From contig CAMVEB010000005.1 of the NCBI GenBank assembly GCA_947166385.1, positions 62,001 through 126,000 on the forward strand: a stretch of 64,000 nucleotides of DNA, written 5' to 3'. The notes under the pieces are model-generated. The model was not told the origin of the DNA, did not search any database, and saw nothing but the letters and a program-made list of their open reading frames with translations. Below, piece after piece: positions 26,348-34,356 of the stretch (position 1 is the stretch's first letter; the number at the start of each line of letters is the position of its first letter). Both the position numbers and the translations under genes were made by a program. The stretch comes from an uncultured Clostridia bacterium (GTDB taxonomy: Bacteria; Bacillota; Clostridia; Christensenellales; Aristaeellaceae).

Positions 26348-27280
26348 TTACAGTCCAAGCTCGTCCGCCCGTTTCTGTGCTTCCTCGTACCACTGCATGT
26401 AAAGGCCCTGGCTGAGCATTTCATCAATCACGCCGTTGACGAAATACATCAGCTCCAGTTCGCCCTTCTTCGCCGCGACCCGGTCTCCCTCGTACTGAGG
26501 CAGCAGCTTGAACTGGATGGCATCCACGATCATCAGGCCGCTCTCCGGGTTGTTCCGGATATAGCTCTCCGCGTAGCGCAGGTCTACCGTTCCTGCGTCC
26601 GCTTCCCCGCTGGTAACGGCATCGTATACATTCTGGGTGGTATTCAGGCGGCGGAACTCGCGGTAGTTATGAATGTTTTCCACCGTCAGCTGCTCCTGCA
26701 GGCTGCCCTGCTGGGCGACAATCACCCGGTCGGTCATATCGTCAATGCCCCTGATCTCCTCCGCGTCCTCGGCGCGGATGATCATCGTGCTGCTCACCGG
26801 CAGGTCCACAAAAAAGTAACCTTTGCTCAGTTCATTCGTCTGGGCCCGGCTCGGAAGGAAGGAAAGCGCCGAAATTGCCAGGTCGCATTCATCGTTCGCG
26901 GTCGCTTCCAGGACATCCGCGAAATCCTTCGGAATGATTTCCAGCGCGACGCCCATCTTCTCCGCAATCATCCTGGCAAAATTCATATCTGCGCCGACAT
27001 AGGTTTCCTGGCCTTCCAGTGCGGGATCGATAAACTCCTGCGGGGGAAAATAGGGCTCCGTCGCGACCCGCAGCACACCGCGCTCCCGGATCCTGGCCAG
27101 CACGCCGCTGGAGTTGGCCGGAATTCCCTTGCTGATGTCCATGCTTTCATCCACGAAATTCCACTGATTTTCGATGAAAACCCGATCCTCTCCCACAGCT
27201 GCGAAGCAGCCTGCCAGGCAGCATACCGCCGTCAGCAGGGCTGCAGCCTTTCTCAGGATTCCGCTGACCCTCTCCTTCAT
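26348..27280 (-). CDS. Family 3 extracellular solute-binding lipoprotein
   Basis: 310 aa from ATG 27280, chosen over GTG 27289 because GAGGGG lies 8 nt before it. Signal peptide with lipobox LAGC. The mature part is a PBPb domain (GVLRVATEPYFPPQEF, GADMNFARMIAEKMGVAL, DLAISALSFLPSRAQ, VIVAQQGSLQEQL), the fold that binds amino acids or other small polar ligands. No transporter genes adjoin. It starts the operon leading into the HD-GYP sensor (13-nt gap), so I infer a sensory role. Confidence 0.85.
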   Translation of the reverse strand: MKERVSGILRKAAALLTAVCCLAGCFAAVGEDRVFIENQWNFVDESMDISKGIPANSSGVLARIRERGVLRVATEPYFPPQEFIDPALEGQETYVGADMNFARMIAEKMGVALEIIPKDFADVLEATANDECDLAISALSFLPSRAQTNELSKGYFFVDLPVSSTMIIRAEDAEEIRGIDDMTDRVIVAQQGSLQEQLTVENIHNYREFRRLNTTQNVYDAVTSGEADAGTVDLRYAESYIRNNPESGLMIVDAIQFKLLPQYEGDRVAAKKGELELMYFVNGVIDEMLSQGLYMQWYEEAQKRADELGL

Positions 27281-27353
27281 CCTGTTCACCCCTCAAAGTA
27301 TCCTGTTCTGCTGCCGGAACGTCTCCAGTGCAGAAGCAATCTTCTAACTTTTT

Positions 27354-27359
27354 ATTATA
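27354..27359 (-). promoter_or_regulatory. -10 element of the sensory operon
   Basis: Consensus TATAAT on the minus strand, 74 bp upstream of the start. No convincing -35 at 16-18 bp. Confidence 0.4.
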
Positions 27360-27465
27360 GCAGGATACTGTCTAAAAATCCATGGCAAAAAAAGTGATGC
27401 GAAGGGAAGATTGCGAACACGCCGCGCGTTATATCTGTGAATTCCCGAAAGGAAGTGCACCGATA

Positions 27466-27924
27466 ATGAAGAAATGGTTGCTTCTCCTGTGCGCTGTGCT
27501 GCTGGGCCTGTCTTTCCCGGCCATGGCGGCAGATCAGGTTTCCTGCCCCGCCGGCGGTTTTTCCTTTGTCCTGCCGGATTCCTTTGCTCTCACCGATCTT
27601 TCCGACAGTGAGGATCCGGATCTCTGCCTGTTGCTGGAAAGCAAAAGCATGACGATTTCGGTCTTTGTCTCCTTTGTGGGTAATGTATCGCCGGACAGCG
27701 TACCCTTTGTTCTCACCGGGGATGAAACCGATATGGGCAGCCGCAAAATCAACGGCAGGACGGTACAGTATATTGCCGGATCTTCCAACGGGCTGTCCTA
27801 CTACTCCTGCTTCTGGATCAGGAAAAAAGATGGCGTCACACTGGATTTTCGCTTTACCGGCAAAACTTCCAAAGCGATGAAAACCGTGGAGAAAATCCTG
27901 GACACGCTGGAGTGGGATGATTGA
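27466..27924 (+). CDS. Small secreted protein of unknown function
   Basis: 152 aa from ATG 27466 (AAAGGAAG upstream); the open frame from 27382 lacks a ribosome site and would bury the signal peptide. Signal peptide MKKWLLLLCAVLLGLSFPAMA, then a compact domain (FSFVLPDSFALTDLS ... DFRFTGKTSKAMKTVEKIL) resembling secreted clostridial proteins that I cannot name. Ends at a terminator shared with apt. Confidence 0.7.
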   Translation: MKKWLLLLCAVLLGLSFPAMAADQVSCPAGGFSFVLPDSFALTDLSDSEDPDLCLLLESKSMTISVFVSFVGNVSPDSVPFVLTGDETDMGSRKINGRTVQYIAGSSNGLSYYSCFWIRKKDGVTLDFRFTGKTSKAMKTVEKILDTLEWDD

Positions 27925-27932
27925 GCAGGATT

Positions 27933-27966
27933 GAAAAACAGCGATGCGCTTGCATCGCTGTTTTTC
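27933..27966. terminator. Bidirectional terminator between secreted protein and apt
   Basis: Perfect 15-bp stem (27933-27947 with 27952-27966), 4-nt loop, A5/T5 flanks that serve both strands. Confidence 0.85.
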
Positions 27967-27972
27967 ATTGCC

Positions 27973-28500
27973 TTACTTCCCGGGATAGCAGATCAGAGAT
28001 TTCACATCGTATTTGCCCAATTTCCTGCGTCCGTCAAGGCCTGCGAGTTCCATCACAAAGGCCATCCGCACAACTTCTCCGCCGAGCTTTTCCACCAGGT
28101 TCGCGGCCGCTTCGGCGCTTCCGCCGGTAGCGATCAGATCGTCCACCAGCAGAACCTTCTGACCCGGCTGAATCGCATCCTTGTGAATCTCCACTTCCGC
28201 CTGCCCGTATTCCAGGTCATACTTCTGGCTCACGGTTTCCCGGGGTAGTTTCCCCTTTTTCCGCACAGGGATAAAACCTTTTCCCAGCAGATAAGCCACA
28301 GGAACGCCGAATATAAAGCCACGGGACTCCGGTCCGACCACCAGATCAAAATCCACCTCGCGGGCAATTTCAACCAGGCCGTCCACGGCCAGCTTCAGCC
28401 CGTCCGGATCCTGAATTACGGAAGTAATATCCCGAAACTGAATCCCCGGTTCCGGAAAATCCGGAATCGTAACGACATAATCTTCCAGCTTCTTTGCCAT
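27973..28500 (-). CDS. apt: Adenine phosphoribosyltransferase
   Basis: 175 aa from ATG 28500; the longer frame to 28605 adds an unrelated basic extension. Salvages adenine with PRPP to AMP in the cytosol. Seen: PGIQFRDITSVIQDP, VVGPESRGFIFG and the PRPP loop VLLVDDLIATGGSA. It is 34 nt downstream of the DUF6465-like gene and probably shares its transcript. Confidence 0.95.
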   Translation of the reverse strand: MAKKLEDYVVTIPDFPEPGIQFRDITSVIQDPDGLKLAVDGLVEIAREVDFDLVVGPESRGFIFGVPVAYLLGKGFIPVRKKGKLPRETVSQKYDLEYGQAEVEIHKDAIQPGQKVLLVDDLIATGGSAEAAANLVEKLGGEVVRMAFVMELAGLDGRRKLGKYDVKSLICYPGK

Positions 28501-28534
28501 TTCAGTTTCCTCCCTGCATGCATCAGGCTTCAGT

Positions 28535-28813
28535 TTACCACAGATCAACGCTGCCGGTTTCCTCGCCCCTGACCCAGTAGGCTTTGTTCTCGTCCACACG
28601 GACATAGACCTTGTCAGCCTTGCCGATCTTGGCCATGATCTCTTCGGGGGTGATGTTCCCGCCCATGGGGCTCTGGATAATCACTTCCGCTTTCCTGGCA
28701 GTGGCTTTGGCTGCAGGCTTTTTCACCGCGGCAGTCTTAGCGGCTGCGGGCTTCTTCGCGGCAGTCACTTTCTTTTCAGTGTTGGTTTCGGTTGCCTTTT
28801 TCGTAGCCATCAT
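28535..28813 (-). CDS. DUF6465-like protein with Lys/Ala-rich tail
   Basis: 92 aa. Residues 1-42 are almost only Lys, Ala, Thr and Pro (histone-H1-like repeats of AAKKPAAAK type). Residues ~43-92 are a small folded domain (AEVIIQSPMGGNITPEEIMAKIG ... ending KAYWVRGEETGSVDLW), which I believe corresponds to DUF6465. The basic tail suggests nucleic-acid binding; that is inference. Good GGAGG site and a clear promoter. Confidence 0.75.
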   Translation of the reverse strand: MMATKKATETNTEKKVTAAKKPAAAKTAAVKKPAAKATARKAEVIIQSPMGGNITPEEIMAKIGKADKVYVRVDENKAYWVRGEETGSVDLW

Positions 28814-28841
28814 TTCATTCCTCCTTATGATGTCGGCGCTT

Positions 28842-28870
28842 ATTGTAACATTTTCTGTGGAAATTGTCCA
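28842..28870 (-). promoter_or_regulatory. Promoter of the DUF6465-like gene and apt
   Basis: Minus-strand TGGACA (28865-28870) and TACAAT (28842-28847), 17-bp spacer. Confidence 0.65.
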
Positions 28871-28965
28871 TATCTTCCCGTGTTTGCTTTTTTCCCCCTT
28901 CCGAAAAATGTTGTTTCGTGGTATATTGACAAAGATCTATTATCGGTGTTCATGGAGGAATGGCT

Positions 28966-30066
28966 ATGAAAAATATTATCCTTACCGGGGACCGGCCTAC
29001 CGGCCGCCTGCATCTCGGTCATTATGTCGGCTCCCTGAAGCGGCGTGTCGAATTGCAGAATTCCGGCCTGTACGATGAGATCAACATCCTCATCGCCGAC
29101 GATCAGGCTCTGACCGACAATGCCGACAATCCCGACAAGATCCGGGATAACATCATCAATGTGGTGCTCGATTATCTCTCCGTCGGCATTGACCCGGAGA
29201 AGACGACAATCTGCGTGCAGTCCGCTCTCCCGGCCCTGCACGCTCTCACCTTCTACTACCTGAATCTGGTCACGACGGCCCGCCTCTCCCGCAACCCCAC
29301 TGTCAAGGCGGAGATTCAGATGCGCGGCTTTGCGGATGAGGGGCTCCCCGCTGGGTTCTTTACCTACCCGGTGTCTCAGGCCGCGGATATCACCGCTTTC
29401 GACGCGAATGTTGTCCCCGTCGGGGAGGATCAACTGCCCATGCTCGAACAGGCCCGGGAAATCGTGGAGAAATTCAATAAAATCTATGGCGAGACACTGG
29501 TACTTCCGAAGGCCATGATTCCTGAAAATGAAACGCAGCGCCGCCTTCCCGGGGTGGATGGAAAAGCCAAGATGAGCAAGTCCCTGGGGAATTGTATTTA
29601 CCTTTCTGACGATGCGAAAACTGTGAAAAAGCAGATCAACGGCAAAATGTTTACCGATCCGCAGCATCTGCAGATCTCCGATCCCGGTCATACGGAAGGG
29701 AATGTGGTCTTCACCTACCTGGATGCCTTCTGCACAAATGCGCATTTTGCTGAGTTTCTCCCGGACTACGCCAACCTGGAGGAGATGAAAGAGCATTACC
29801 GCCGCGGCGGTCTGGGGGACGGGACCTGCAAGAAGTTCCTCATCAGCATTCTGGAGGAAACGCTCAGTCCCATCCGCGCTGAGCGCGCCCGTTGGGAAAG
29901 TGACATTGATGCCGTTTATGACATCCTTCGTGCCGGCACCTCCAAAGCGGTGGAAACAACCAATGCCACCCTGGCCCGGGTTCGGAAGGCAATGCGGATC
30001 AACTACTTTGAGGATCGTTCCATTATCCGCCAGTGGGAAAATCTGCTGAAGCAGACAAATGTGTAA
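28966..30066 (+). CDS. trpS: Tryptophan--tRNA ligase
   Basis: 366 aa, class I synthetase charging tRNA-Trp. HIGH-type motif GRLHLGHYVGSL and KMSKS loop KAKMSKSLGN. ATG 28966 is preferred to 28960 because GGAGG (28954-28958) would be only 1 nt before the latter. Length is slightly above the usual ~330 aa. No T-box leader was seen in the 130 bp upstream. Confidence 0.95.
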   Translation: MKNIILTGDRPTGRLHLGHYVGSLKRRVELQNSGLYDEINILIADDQALTDNADNPDKIRDNIINVVLDYLSVGIDPEKTTICVQSALPALHALTFYYLNLVTTARLSRNPTVKAEIQMRGFADEGLPAGFFTYPVSQAADITAFDANVVPVGEDQLPMLEQAREIVEKFNKIYGETLVLPKAMIPENETQRRLPGVDGKAKMSKSLGNCIYLSDDAKTVKKQINGKMFTDPQHLQISDPGHTEGNVVFTYLDAFCTNAHFAEFLPDYANLEEMKEHYRRGGLGDGTCKKFLISILEETLSPIRAERARWESDIDAVYDILRAGTSKAVETTNATLARVRKAMRINYFEDRSIIRQWENLLKQTNV

Positions 30067-30084
30067 GAAACGGAGAGATCACTT

Positions 30085-30116
30085 CGCCGGCAGCTCGATG
30101 GCTGCCGGCGCTTTTT
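30085..30116 (+). terminator. trpS terminator
   Basis: 10-bp stem CGCCGGCAGC / GCTGCCGGCG (30085-30110) with a 6-nt loop, then CTTTTT. Confidence 0.85.
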
Positions 30117-30123
30117 GAGTACT

Positions 30124-31539
30124 TTAAGTCACTCTTCGGGTTTTTCCGGTCTCCCGGTAATGCTTCTCCTTGGCCGCGTACATTCGTTCGTCGGAAATCC
30201 GGATAATCTCCGCCAGGTTTTCCGACGGGAATTCCCGGCTTCTCGCGCAGCCGATGGAGATGGAGAGGCTTTTCACGGTGTTCCCGGACCAGGCGGCTGT
30301 TTTCCCTTCCAGTTCCCCCAACAGCGGTTCCATTTTCCCTTCCGGCACCTTCAGGATAGCGGCAAACTCGTCCCCGCCGATTCTGAATACCTTGCCATAC
30401 GGCTCAAGGCATTCCTTCAGGCATTCCGCTGCGCCGCGGATCAGTTCATCCCCTGCCATGTGGCCTTGCGTATCATTGGCTGTTTTCAGCCCGTTCAGGT
30501 CTGCTGTAATATATGTGAAATCTGGATCCAGCGGCATCCCTGCCAGCTGCTCTTTTTCCTCCTCGAAAGCCCGCCGGTTCAACAGCTGTGTGGACTGGTC
30601 CCGGAAGGAAGCATGGGTCAGTGCCCGGGTTCGTGTAATGATGATCCGGATTGCGACCACCAGGACGCCCATGACCAGCAGGCACAGCCCGCCATTCAGC
30701 AGAAGCACATGGATCAGCTGGGAAGATTCATTCCGTCCGTCCGTCTGCACCACCAGGTACCAGCCCAGTTTGTCAATATATTTGGAGATGGCATACCGGC
30801 TCTCCCCCGCTTGCTGGAAAACATACCCCCCTTCCTTCCGGAGGGCAATACCCTCCAGACAGACCTTTTCAATTCTGGTTTCATCTGTATCTACTTTTAC
30901 CAAGCCCTGCGGATCCACCAGGCAGATTTCCGCCCTATAGTCCCGCTCCAGTTCCGCAAACAGGTCCTCGCTGCCGCGCATCCGGACACCGACGCCGCAG
31001 ACTCCCAGAAATGTACCATCGTCATCCTCGATCCGGGTATCGACAAAAACAGTCCATGCATCGTGCGCAAACTCATCCCGGTCCACATCCAGGTCGTATT
31101 CCGTGCCTTTTTCCAGGAACTCCTGATACCAGGCGTCCCGGGGATCCTCTCCGGGATGGATCACCTTGCTCATGCCATCGGAAGTGTAATATCGTTTGCT
31201 GCCGGCCGAGACCACGAAGGCTGTTTCATATTTCAGGCCTTCCCGCAGTCCAGCCAAGTAGGCCTTCATCGTGCCGGACGCTTCCGCGTCCCCATACCGG
31301 TTCTCACGGCGAAGCATATCCCGCAGAAAACGGTCATGAGACATGGTTCTGGAAACAATGACCGGTTCCGAAAGCTGGCTGCTGATGCTGTCATAGATCC
31401 GGGACGCCAGGGCCTTGCTCAGTTCCTCCATGTTCTGCCTGCCCAGCATCCGAAGTGACCAGAGCGAAACAAACGTGGACATAAAGAAACAGAGGAAAAC
31501 AATGATGAAAGCCAGCCTGGTAATCTTACCCCGGTTCAT
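30124..31539 (-). CDS. Diguanylate cyclase with extracytoplasmic Cache-type sensor
   Basis: 471 aa from ATG 31539 (GGTGAG site). Transmembrane helix ~9-31, then an extracytoplasmic ~250-residue region resembling a double Cache sensor (YETAFVVSAGSKRYYTSDG, WTVFVDTRI, GWYLVVQTDGRNES), a second helix (~282-304), and a GGDEF domain with intact GGDEF at 388-392. Predicted to make c-di-GMP when a small ligand binds outside. It lies just after the pilus operon terminator with no clear promoter of its own, so read-through from the pilus genes is possible. Confidence 0.88.
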   Translation of the reverse strand: MNRGKITRLAFIIVFLCFFMSTFVSLWSLRMLGRQNMEELSKALASRIYDSISSQLSEPVIVSRTMSHDRFLRDMLRRENRYGDAEASGTMKAYLAGLREGLKYETAFVVSAGSKRYYTSDGMSKVIHPGEDPRDAWYQEFLEKGTEYDLDVDRDEFAHDAWTVFVDTRIEDDDGTFLGVCGVGVRMRGSEDLFAELERDYRAEICLVDPQGLVKVDTDETRIEKVCLEGIALRKEGGYVFQQAGESRYAISKYIDKLGWYLVVQTDGRNESSQLIHVLLLNGGLCLLVMGVLVVAIRIIITRTRALTHASFRDQSTQLLNRRAFEEEKEQLAGMPLDPDFTYITADLNGLKTANDTQGHMAGDELIRGAAECLKECLEPYGKVFRIGGDEFAAILKVPEGKMEPLLGELEGKTAAWSGNTVKSLSISIGCARSREFPSENLAEIIRISDERMYAAKEKHYRETGKTRRVT

Positions 31540-31568
31540 TTGCTCACCGCCCGTTGATTGATGAAAAA

Positions 31569-31598
31569 CGGACTGTACATTTTGCACAGTCCGCAAAA
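31569..31598 (-). terminator. Terminator of the pilus-like operon
   Basis: 8-bp stem CGGACTGT / ACAGTCCG (31569-31593) followed by T5 on the minus strand. It lies between the PilT-like stop and the GGDEF start, so it may be a partial read-through point. Confidence 0.65.
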
Positions 31599-31611
31599 AA
31601 CTGATGACATT

Positions 31612-32685
31612 TTACCTCATGAAGCGTGCCTGCCGCTCCACGGTTTCGGGATGGATAGCAAGCAGGGACGCCTGCTCCTTGTCAATCTTGTTGTCCCGCA
31701 GGAGTCTCGCCAGTTCCGTATCCATGGAAAGCATATCCGCGCCGCCGCCGAAGATGGCGTTGTCGATCTGGTGGGTCTTGCCTTCGCGGATCAGGTTCTG
31801 AATCGCCGGATTGACGCACATGACCTCAAACACCGGATGGAGTTTTCCTTCCTTGGTCAGAATCAGGCGCTGGGAAACCACCGCTCGAAGCACCATGGAC
31901 AGCTGTGCCCGGATCTGGTTCTGTTGGTTGGCCGGGAAGGCGTCGATGACACGGTCAATCGTCTTGGCCGCACCCAGCGTATGCAGCGAGGACAGCAGCA
32001 GATGCCCGGTTTCCGCCGCGGTAATTGCGGTAGAGATCGTCTCAATGTCGCGCATTTCACCCAACATGATAACGTCCGGTGCCTGTCGCAGGGCCGCGCG
32101 CAGCGCTCTGGCAAAAGTGGAGGCATCGCCGGGAACTTCGCGCTGGCTCACCAGGCACTTTTTGTGAGGATGCAGGTACTCGATCGGGTCTTCGATCGTA
32201 ATAATATGCCCGCTGCGGGTCTGGTTGATCTTGTCCACGAGGCAGGCCAGGGTGGTGCTTTTACCGTTGCCGGCAGGCCCGGTGACCAGAATCATGCCGC
32301 TGCGAAGGTCTGCCAGCCGCATCACAACATCCGGGATATTGCAGTCAGCGGGGTTTGGAATGCCAAAGGCAACTGTACGGCAGGTCATGGCCAGTGAACC
32401 GCGCTGGCGGTAAGTGTTGCAGCGGAAACGGGACAAATCACGGATAGCGAAGGAGAAGTCATCGTCGCCTTCCTCCTTCAGAGTTTCCCGTGTTCTGCCA
32501 GCCAGTTCATAGGCCCGATCCACCAGCCCGGCGATGTCGTTCGGCAATGCCCGATCCTGGGTAACGGCAATCATTTTTCCACTGGATTTTGTCATCACAG
32601 GCGAACCAGGTACAACGAAAATATCGGAGCCCTTGTATTCCAGTGCTTTTCTCAGAATCTCATCAAGTGTCTCTGTCATTCCCAT
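31612..32685 (-). CDS. pilT: PilT-type secretion/retraction ATPase
   Basis: 357 aa hexameric P-loop ATPase of type IV pili. Walker A GPAGNGKSTT, Walker B VIMLGEMRD, His box HLLLSSLHT and the PilT-signature AIQNLIREGK (consensus AIRNLIRE). PilT normally depolymerises the pilus. It is the only ATPase of this operon, so it may here power extension as well or work with a PilB encoded elsewhere. Start may be 32685 or 32679. Overlaps the upstream pilin-like gene by 10 nt. Confidence 0.9.
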   Translation of the reverse strand: MGMTETLDEILRKALEYKGSDIFVVPGSPVMTKSSGKMIAVTQDRALPNDIAGLVDRAYELAGRTRETLKEEGDDDFSFAIRDLSRFRCNTYRQRGSLAMTCRTVAFGIPNPADCNIPDVVMRLADLRSGMILVTGPAGNGKSTTLACLVDKINQTRSGHIITIEDPIEYLHPHKKCLVSQREVPGDASTFARALRAALRQAPDVIMLGEMRDIETISTAITAAETGHLLLSSLHTLGAAKTIDRVIDAFPANQQNQIRAQLSMVLRAVVSQRLILTKEGKLHPVFEVMCVNPAIQNLIREGKTHQIDNAIFGGGADMLSMDTELARLLRDNKIDKEQASLLAIHPETVERQARFMR

Positions 32686-33113
32686 TCTTCCTCCGGTTCA
32701 TCAACCTTAAGCTTGTAATTCACCCATTTGGCCCGGGGCATTTCTCCGGGATCAGCCAGTTCCACAACACAGTTCATGGTCCGGTTATCCAGCGGCTCGG
32801 TCCAGCTGATGAGCTTGTCTTCAATCTCCATGCCTTCCGGCAGGTTTTGTGCCACCAGTTCCAGATAAGCCGCCTGATCCTGTGTCTCCTGCTGACATTT
32901 GGCCAGAAGGGTGTCCAGCTCTGCCAGCTTGCGTTCGGAATTTGCAGACAGATGATAAACCCTGCTGATCATCATGGCGCTCCGGGATGCCAGGCTGAGG
33001 TCGTTCCGGGAGCCGATCTGCGCCAGCATGGCCAGCATGCACAGCGACAGCATCACAACAATCAGGATCAGGGACGCGGCGCCCGGTCCCAGAGCGATTT
33101 TTCGCTTGTTCAC
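32676..33113 (-). CDS. Pilin-like membrane-anchored protein 4 of the pilus operon
   Basis: 145 aa, GTG start with GGAGG at 7 nt. One N-terminal hydrophobic helix (~12-32) then a soluble region with heptad-like character (SANSERKLAELDTLLAKCQQ). The size and order match minor pilins or PilN/PilO-like alignment proteins, but no canonical prepilin motif is present. Family uncertain. Confidence 0.65.
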   Translation of the reverse strand: MNKRKIALGPGAASLILIVVMLSLCMLAMLAQIGSRNDLSLASRSAMMISRVYHLSANSERKLAELDTLLAKCQQETQDQAAYLELVAQNLPEGMEIEDKLISWTEPLDNRTMNCVVELADPGEMPRAKWVNYKLKVDEPEEEWE

Positions 33114-33511
33114 GGACTCACCTCCTTCGGGATATACCGCGTGGAGGGCAGGCTGAACAGATCCTGCCCGTCGCCAAAGGAAGAAATCGTGTATGTACGG
33201 AGAGTTCCGGCTTCCATTTCCTCATCCTGGCGGCTCACCGTCAGCGTATATCCGTCCTGCGTCAGCTTCCACGCTTCACCCTCCCGGGTAAATCCAAGAG
33301 CTTGAAGTGTCGCCTCCGGATCCTCCGCTCCGTACAGGTCATCCGCAATATTCTCCGCTTCCATCATGGAGTTGTTGGTTGCCCGGGCCTGCAGGCTTTT
33401 ATGCTTGGCGCCGGCAAAAAGCTCGGTCAGGGTCGTCGCCCCGAGCATGAAGAACAGGATAACCAGCAGCAACTCAACCAACAGCGCATTGGCGCGGTGT
33501 CCTTCTCTCAT
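33110..33511 (-). CDS. Minor pseudopilin-like protein
   Basis: 133 aa. N-terminus ANALLVELLLVILFFMLG strongly recalls a type IV prepilin segment (G|FTLVELLLVI), with Glu at the +5-like position but Ala in place of the Gly before the cut. After the helix comes a ~100-residue globular part. Overlaps both neighbours by 4 nt. Confidence 0.7.
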   Translation of the reverse strand: MREGHRANALLVELLLVILFFMLGATTLTELFAGAKHKSLQARATNNSMMEAENIADDLYGAEDPEATLQALGFTREGEAWKLTQDGYTLTVSRQDEEMEAGTLRTYTISSFGDGQDLFSLPSTRYIPKEVSP

Positions 33512-34008
33512 TTTCCGGCACCTCCTGCGCGCAGAGTCATCCGGACCGTGCTTTCCACATCATCCGCACTCTTCAGGCGAACCGTCAGCACATTTCCGTT
33601 GATCTCTGGTTCGAATTCTTTCAGGTTGCACAGAGGCTCCCCATATTTCGGATCAAAGCCGATCTCATCGTCTGTATAGGTTTCCAGCAGGGATCCCTCA
33701 TAGGCAAAGAGGCGCTTGTAGTCCGTCTCCTCTTCGTTTCTCTCCACCACGGTCAACGTGGTAATATCCCATTCGCTGAACTTTTCAACAATGATTTCTC
33801 CGCCGTCCTCAGCCCAGATGGCGCTGCGGACAACCGCATTCATGATCCGGCTGGTATTGTTCTTTTCAGCGTTCTCCACGGTATTCCGGTACAGTTGGGC
33901 GCCCATCGTCACCAGGAAGGTGCTCAAGCAGGCAAACAGGGCCAGCAACAACAGCACGAATACATTCTGGATTGTTTTCGGGGTATGGCCTACGACCTTT
34001 CTGCTCAC
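33508..34008 (-). CDS. DUF4860-like pseudopilin
   Basis: 166 aa, GTG start overlapping the previous gene (GTGA). One N-terminal helix (FVLLLLALFACLSTFLVTMG) after a short basic segment, then YRNTVENAEKNNTSR and a beta-rich domain. Resembles the DUF4860 proteins of clostridial type IV pilus clusters, from memory. A likely minor subunit. Confidence 0.6.
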   Translation of the reverse strand: MSRKVVGHTPKTIQNVFVLLLLALFACLSTFLVTMGAQLYRNTVENAEKNNTSRIMNAVVRSAIWAEDGGEIIVEKFSEWDITTLTVVERNEEETDYKRLFAYEGSLLETYTDDEIGFDPKYGEPLCNLKEFEPEINGNVLTVRLKSADDVESTVRMTLRAGGAGK

Positions 34009-34316
34009 AGATCCATTGCCCCCTTCTCCACGACCTTGATCGAAGGCATCAGGTTGGATGCAAGTGGTCGGTAATAGACAATATAGCGCTCCTCATTGTA
34101 GGAAAGGTTGTAATGATCCCTGAGATACTGAAGATCCCCCGGATACATACCTTCCACGGCATAGCACGTCAGGGCCGCATTCTTCACGGCGTCCCGGACG
34201 ATATCCAGCTCGCGGCCGTCACCCTTGCTGGTAATATTGTTAATCAGGAAGACAAACGCAACAATCAGAACGACGAAAATGAGAATCGCCCCGACGTCTT
34301 TTTTATTGATGCTCAT
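34005..34316 (-). CDS. Short pilin-like protein
   Basis: 103 aa. Helix GAILIFVVLIVAFVFLINNI near the N-terminus, followed by RDAVKNAALTCYAVEGMYPGDL, which recalls the alpha-1 C-terminal half and loop of major pilins (AxxxCYAxEGxYP). It is the best candidate for the main fibre subunit, though it lacks the prepilin Glu5. Good AAAGGAG site. Confidence 0.65.
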   Translation of the reverse strand: MSINKKDVGAILIFVVLIVAFVFLINNITSKGDGRELDIVRDAVKNAALTCYAVEGMYPGDLQYLRDHYNLSYNEERYIVYYRPLASNLMPSIKVVEKGAMDL

Positions 34317-34356
34317 CTCGTCTGCTCCTTTCGGTGATAATTCGGTAATAGGTTGA

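Noticed and set aside
28921-28955. TTGACA just upstream of trpS as a promoter
   Set aside because: No -10 at a workable distance before the ribosome site; the real promoter could not be identified.
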